A stretch of 36,105 nucleotides of DNA from positions 46,244 to 82,348 of the forward strand of contig VHZZ01001703.1 of the NCBI GenBank assembly GCA_009801015.1, in the 5' to 3' direction. Made by a program: the position numbers and the translations under genes. The notes beneath the pieces are model-generated. The model saw only the letters and a program-made list of their open reading frames with translations. It did no database searches and was not told the origin of the DNA. Numbering within the stretch: the first letter of the stretch is position 1; every line of letters starts with the position of its first letter. Origin of the DNA: Silene noctiflora. Its lineage: Eukaryota; Streptophyta; Magnoliopsida; Caryophyllales; Caryophyllaceae. Shown piece after piece: positions 32,277-36,105 of this stretch.

Positions 32277-35093
32277 ATGCCGGTGTCCTTCTTCGGCATC
32301 GCAATCTTTCTCTTTCTCTCTCTTCACTGCAAATATTCCGCCGCCGTGGAGGGCGTCGAGGTTTACGCATCCTCTCTTTCTTTCCTTTTCAATTTCTGTA
32401 ACGTTTCTATTGTTTTCATCGAATTGTGCCGGTAACATACAATAGCCTTACAAATTACAATACCTTCTACGTCTTTTTTTTTAATGATAGCGATAAATGA
32501 GGTGTACAGCGGTCTGACAAGATAATTTGTGTGTTCCTATTATTATCAAATGGTGATAATGTAGTAGACGTAACTGTTTGATCTAATGATAAAGAACTGT
32601 GTAAGGATTAGAAACGGATAACGAGCTAGCTAATGTGATAGAGAACTGTGTATGGATCGTTGATTCTGTTAATTCAATTGATTTGTTGTTTTATTATTAT
32701 TGTCATTTTTATTAAAATCTTGATTTTGTTTGGGAAAAGTAGAGATCAATTAGCGTTTCAGTGTATTTAGTACTATCTACGTCTCAATCATTTGTTTACC
32801 TTTGATTTAAATACTCCTTATAAAGAGTATAAAAGGTAAATAAATGAATGTAATGGAGGGAGGCCAAACCTGAATCAGCAGCTGTTTTAGACTTTTAAGC
32901 ATAGAGATATTTACCAGACTAGTGACTGATCAATTAGCGTTTTGATTTCGTAACTAGTATTTGTTGCTGGAGCTTTGATGCAATAATTTTGCTGTTGTGA
33001 TGACTGGGGACCACGGAGTATTGGATTGAATGATTTTGTAAATGAGGCTTTGAAAACTGACAGTTATGAGAATGATGGAATATGTGTTACAATCGGTTTC
33101 TTTACCGGATTTATATTTGTTCCCCTTGCCTGCTTGAAGATGAAGGAAAGTGAACAAGTAGCTCTATGCTCAGGGCTCAAGTATCAATTTTATTTTTGCT
33201 AAACGTGGAATGACTGGGTATCACAAATTGTTCGTGGATTAGATTGTCCATTAAAGCTCTATTTTAAATGAAATAACTTGCTTGACGCGGCTAATGGGAT
33301 CGTTGCCAAGCCATGTGGTGTATCATGATTCACAAGTTAGTTTGATCCTCCATGCTTGATCGCTTGATGTGTCTCTGAATTAGTATCGCCATTTTAGTGT
33401 TGAATATGCTGGTTGTGACTTGTGAGGCTAAAGATTGTTACTTTTATAGGTCACATATGGATCCGTTATCAAACTGATGCATGAGAGGACAAAATTCAGG
33501 TTGCATTCACATGATGTGCCATATGGTTCTGGAAGTGGTCAGCAATCAGTGACCGGTTTCCCTAATGTTGATGATTCCAATAGCTACTGGGTAATTGCAT
33601 GTTTTCCTAGCATTTTCTGTATATATGGCTTTTGTAGATGTGATTTTTCCAAGTGAACGTTGAATCATCCTTTTCTTTTATAACTAGGTTGTGAAGCCTG
33701 TACACGAAACATCTGCAAAACAAGGGGACTCTATCAAAAGTGGAGCAGTTGTTCGCTTACAACACATGAAGACTCGTAAATGGTTACACAGCCACCTGCA
33801 TGCATCCCCTATTTCGGGTAACTTGGAGGTAGGCAATGCTACATGATATGGATTGTGTTTCACTTGTATCTATCAATAATTGTTCTTCTAGCCAATAAAA
33901 TATACTTCCATGCACAATAAGCTCTACAGCCCTATGTTGGATTTGTAGTGATCCAAGTGGTGCGCTTATGTTGATAACATTGTGAGTTACTAATTTTTTA
34001 TGGGAGTTGTTTCAATCGCGCCAAATCTTTGCATGGTATTGTGAGTTTCGTAGTAGAATTTTTTAGTTTTTTTTAGTTGATCTTCACTTCATAATTAATT
34101 GATAATTATCGTTTGCATGGTGTTAATGAAGCTTTTCTGTTGCCGTTAAATCAGTGTATGTGTCATCAACTTCACCTCACTGCCTCCATAGAAGTGCCTG
34201 AGGTGGAGGGTTTGGGCACTCCAGTACACCCTTGATAGCTCCATGTACATGACAAACACATCTAAACTGTAACCCGAGGTCATATTTCTCATCACAGTGA
34301 TGCACTTGAACATAGCCTGTCTCATAAAATTATGTTTTCACTTTGCTATGTGAGTGTAGCAATTACTACTGGTGCTATGCTATAAAGGCAGTGGTATTTC
34401 ACTAAAAGTTTCCAAAATACATATCTAGTGAAAATCCGTTATTTGATGTATATCAGAATACTCTTAACTGTAATTTTTTTTTCTGACCGTTAATATAGGT
34501 TAGCTGTTTCGGAGGAGAAGATAATTCTGATACTGGAGATTATTGGAAGTAAGGCTTTAATATGAATGGTGTTGGTTGATTTCTGATATTATCCACTTTC
34601 AGTGTTTGATGAGCTGCCATCCACTTTTCTGAATAGGCTGGAAATCGAGGGAAAGGGAAACATCTGGAGGCAAGACCAGAAGGTCCGACTTCAACATGTT
34701 GACACTGGAGGATATTTGCACAGCCATGATAAGAAATTTCAACGAATTGCAGGTGGTCAGCAAGAGGTAATATTTCTGGAAACCTATATTTTCTGGTCTC
34801 TTTGTTCTTTACGCTGCTGCTGCTACTATCAGCCGCATTCTGAAGTACGATAGTTCCAGTTAACAATGCTTGACCCAAATATCATTGTGATTAATACCTT
34901 TCAAACTCAATTTTCTGTGTGGATCGACTAGCTAGGCTTCAACTCATGGTCTTCTCTGTTATTAACTGACACTGTCAAATATTATTGATACATGTAGGTT
35001 TGTGGTGTTAGAGAAAAGAGTCGGGACAATGTTTGGATGGCAGCAGAAGGTGTCTATCTCCCTACTAAAGATGGAAAGGCAGATTCATCATAA
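32277..35093 (+). CDS. SDF2: SDF2-like ER luminal protein with three MIR repeats
   Basis: Six exons, 32277-32360, 33450-33590, 33688-33828, 34499-34548, 34637-34766 and 34998-35093, encode 213 residues (Arabidopsis SDF2 is about 218). A signal peptide covers about 1-23 (FFGIAIFLFLSLHC core). Three MIR repeats follow: VTYGSVIKLMHERTKFRLHS (29-84), VVRLQHMKTRKWLHSH (about 97-147) and VRLQHVDTGGYLHSHDKK (about 155-205). The protein ends with no HDEL-type signal, as in the plant relatives. SDF2 works in the ER with BiP and ERdj3B in glycoprotein quality control and is needed for biogenesis of the immune receptor EFR. All intron phases agree. An ERSE stands upstream. Intron 1 carries a Stowaway MITE. 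The start is the only ATG giving the signal peptide and matches the family N-terminus. Confidence 0.95.
32771..32862. mobile_element. Stowaway MITE in SDF2 intron 1
   Basis: Left arm TACTATCTACGTCTCAATC then ATTTGTTTACCTTT; the reversed right arm is TCCCTCCATTACATTC then ATTTATTTACCTTT. These are the CTCCCTCCGT-type ends of Stowaway elements. About 92 bases, folding into one long hairpin, non-coding. Confidence 0.7.
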
Positions 35094-36010
35094 ACATAGT
35101 AGTATCCCTCGTCTAGTTAACCGCATTCAGGATCCTTACTGTAGCATCAAAGTTTGCATTGGCAAACTTGCATCGTATTTTACTCGTATGTTTGTTTATG
35201 AAAAGTTGAAATGATTTGCCATTAAGTAAAAGAATTTAGAAATGGTGCAAGACTGAAAAATCATACTAGAAGTACCAGCACATCTTGCAAACCGGCCTGC
35301 TCGAATGATGCATTTTGATTTGGATTATTCTTTGAAACAACCAAGACTAGAACCCAAATGTGAGGCTTATCAATAAACTCCCAACTTTACTAGAACACTT
35401 TTTCGTCAGCATTGTTTCCGTAAAATAACACACATACAGACTCAGTGATTGAGGCACACAATTTCTTACTGAAGATGTTTAAATTAAGACGATACTTACA
35501 ACCAATTTAAATAATGTTGTGATGAAATAGGGTTGCGAGAGCCGAGAGGTCTTAACTCGAGACTGTCTTAAACAAGACCTTTTGAGTAATGGCATATATA
35601 CACGCATAAAGAGGACACAACCAATTAACTATTAGGAATATTTGCACATCGATCACCTAAGCTTTGGCTTAATCTCATTTTGGCATTCTGAGGTTAGAAT
35701 AATTTCTTTTGGGTTACGTTCTTTTATGGACATGAATAACCATTATACCCTTGTCATTTCTTCACTTTCATTTTTCATTTTGTTCCACAATTAATTAATT
35801 CTCTCATATCATTTAATCAAACTTTCACCAACAAACCACTGGTCGTCCCCCCACCGCCGCCTCCCCTGCGCGCCCAGACCACCGGACCACGCACTCCTCT
35901 CCGGGACCATTGCATCAGCCGCTAGTGTTGATTGACGTCGTTGTTATAGTGTATGTAGATTGTTTCCTAAACTGTATCTTTTTTGCTTGTTGGTTTCAGT
36001 ATTATGAAAC
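35094..36010. other. 3' flank of SDF2 and gene-free DNA
   Basis: It contains the SDF2 3' end. From about 35710 the sequence TTTTATGGACATGAATAACC and the following CT-rich and CCGCC-rich portions resemble, loosely, the reversed right arm and interior of the nested transposon at 5257-6102, so a diverged relative may lie here. No gene. Confidence 0.4.
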
Positions 36011-36105
36011 CACTAGTAGAAAAACATTAAATTGCGGCTCATCATTTGAGGCGTTTTTGGCAAACAGCAGCAAATAAATTCAGTGTTTTACCTTTTTAAA
36101 AAAAA
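36011..36105 (+). mobile_element. Terminal part of a CACTA (EnSpm) transposon, cut by the window end
   Basis: CACTAGTAGAAAAAC at 36011 is a typical plant CACTA terminal inverted repeat, and is followed by subterminal words of the usual type (TTGCGGCTCATC, GAGGCGTTTTTGGC). The rest lies beyond the window, so completeness is unknown. Confidence 0.65.

Noticed and set aside
31787-32438. Open frames on both strands around the SDF2 leader
   Set aside because: They overlap each other and the SDF2 first exon in other frames, are low-complexity and have no family likeness.
1-36105. CRISPR arrays, bacterial operons, tRNA genes
   Set aside because: None of the regular spaced repeats are CRISPR-like (the palindrome array belongs to an LTR), no prokaryotic gene organisation is present, and no tRNA cloverleaf with a GTTCGAATC-type arm was found.

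Overview
This is a stretch of plant nuclear genome. The genes carry many GT-AG introns, the families are plant families (aquaporin NIP, wall-associated-kinase-like receptors, clade PP2C, CAF1, SDF2), and the intergenic DNA is AT-rich and full of small inverted-repeat transposons. Scattered ACGGAGTA/TACTCCGT transposon ends and an LTR family with CTCGATCGAG palindromes suggest Caryophyllales, perhaps Caryophyllaceae; that placement is inference from memory, not a computed result.

Layout. 1-1440: decayed hAT transposase (minus strand), cut at base 95 by the end of an LTR element that runs out of the window. 1551-3051: probable remnant of a Ty3/gypsy-type LTR. 4487-9163: divergent ribosomal protein L7-like gene (plus), whose 3.6-kb first intron holds one DNA transposon nested in another. 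11239-14488: NIP-type aquaporin of the NIP6;1/NIP5;1 (boric acid) group (minus). 14.5-19.8 kb: gene-free, with a Mutator-like MITE, a second inverted-repeat element, a complete solo LTR with target duplication, and a GACCCG-rich element. 19806-22091 and 22738-25076: tandem pair of WAK-like receptor kinases (plus). 25770-28305: PP2C phosphatase with a string of tiny 5' exons (plus). 29159-30007: intronless-CDS CAF1 deadenylase (minus). 32277-35093: SDF2-like ER protein with three MIR repeats (plus). 36011-end: the start of a CACTA transposon.

The genes do not form one pathway. They are ordinary single plant genes with a local receptor-kinase duplication. I did not find a convincing new biological system. 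The most useful leads are an exact plant ERSE (CCAAT-N10-CACG, read on the minus strand) 244 bp upstream of the SDF2 start codon, the shared loss of most of the second EGF module in both receptor kinases, the acidic N-terminal extension of the PP2C built from in-phase micro-exons, the alternating 21/19-bp array of CTCGATCGAG palindromes in the solo LTR, and several well-delimited nested transposons. Gene models are spliced by eye from reading frame, GT-AG sites and remembered family sequences; exon joins agree in phase throughout.
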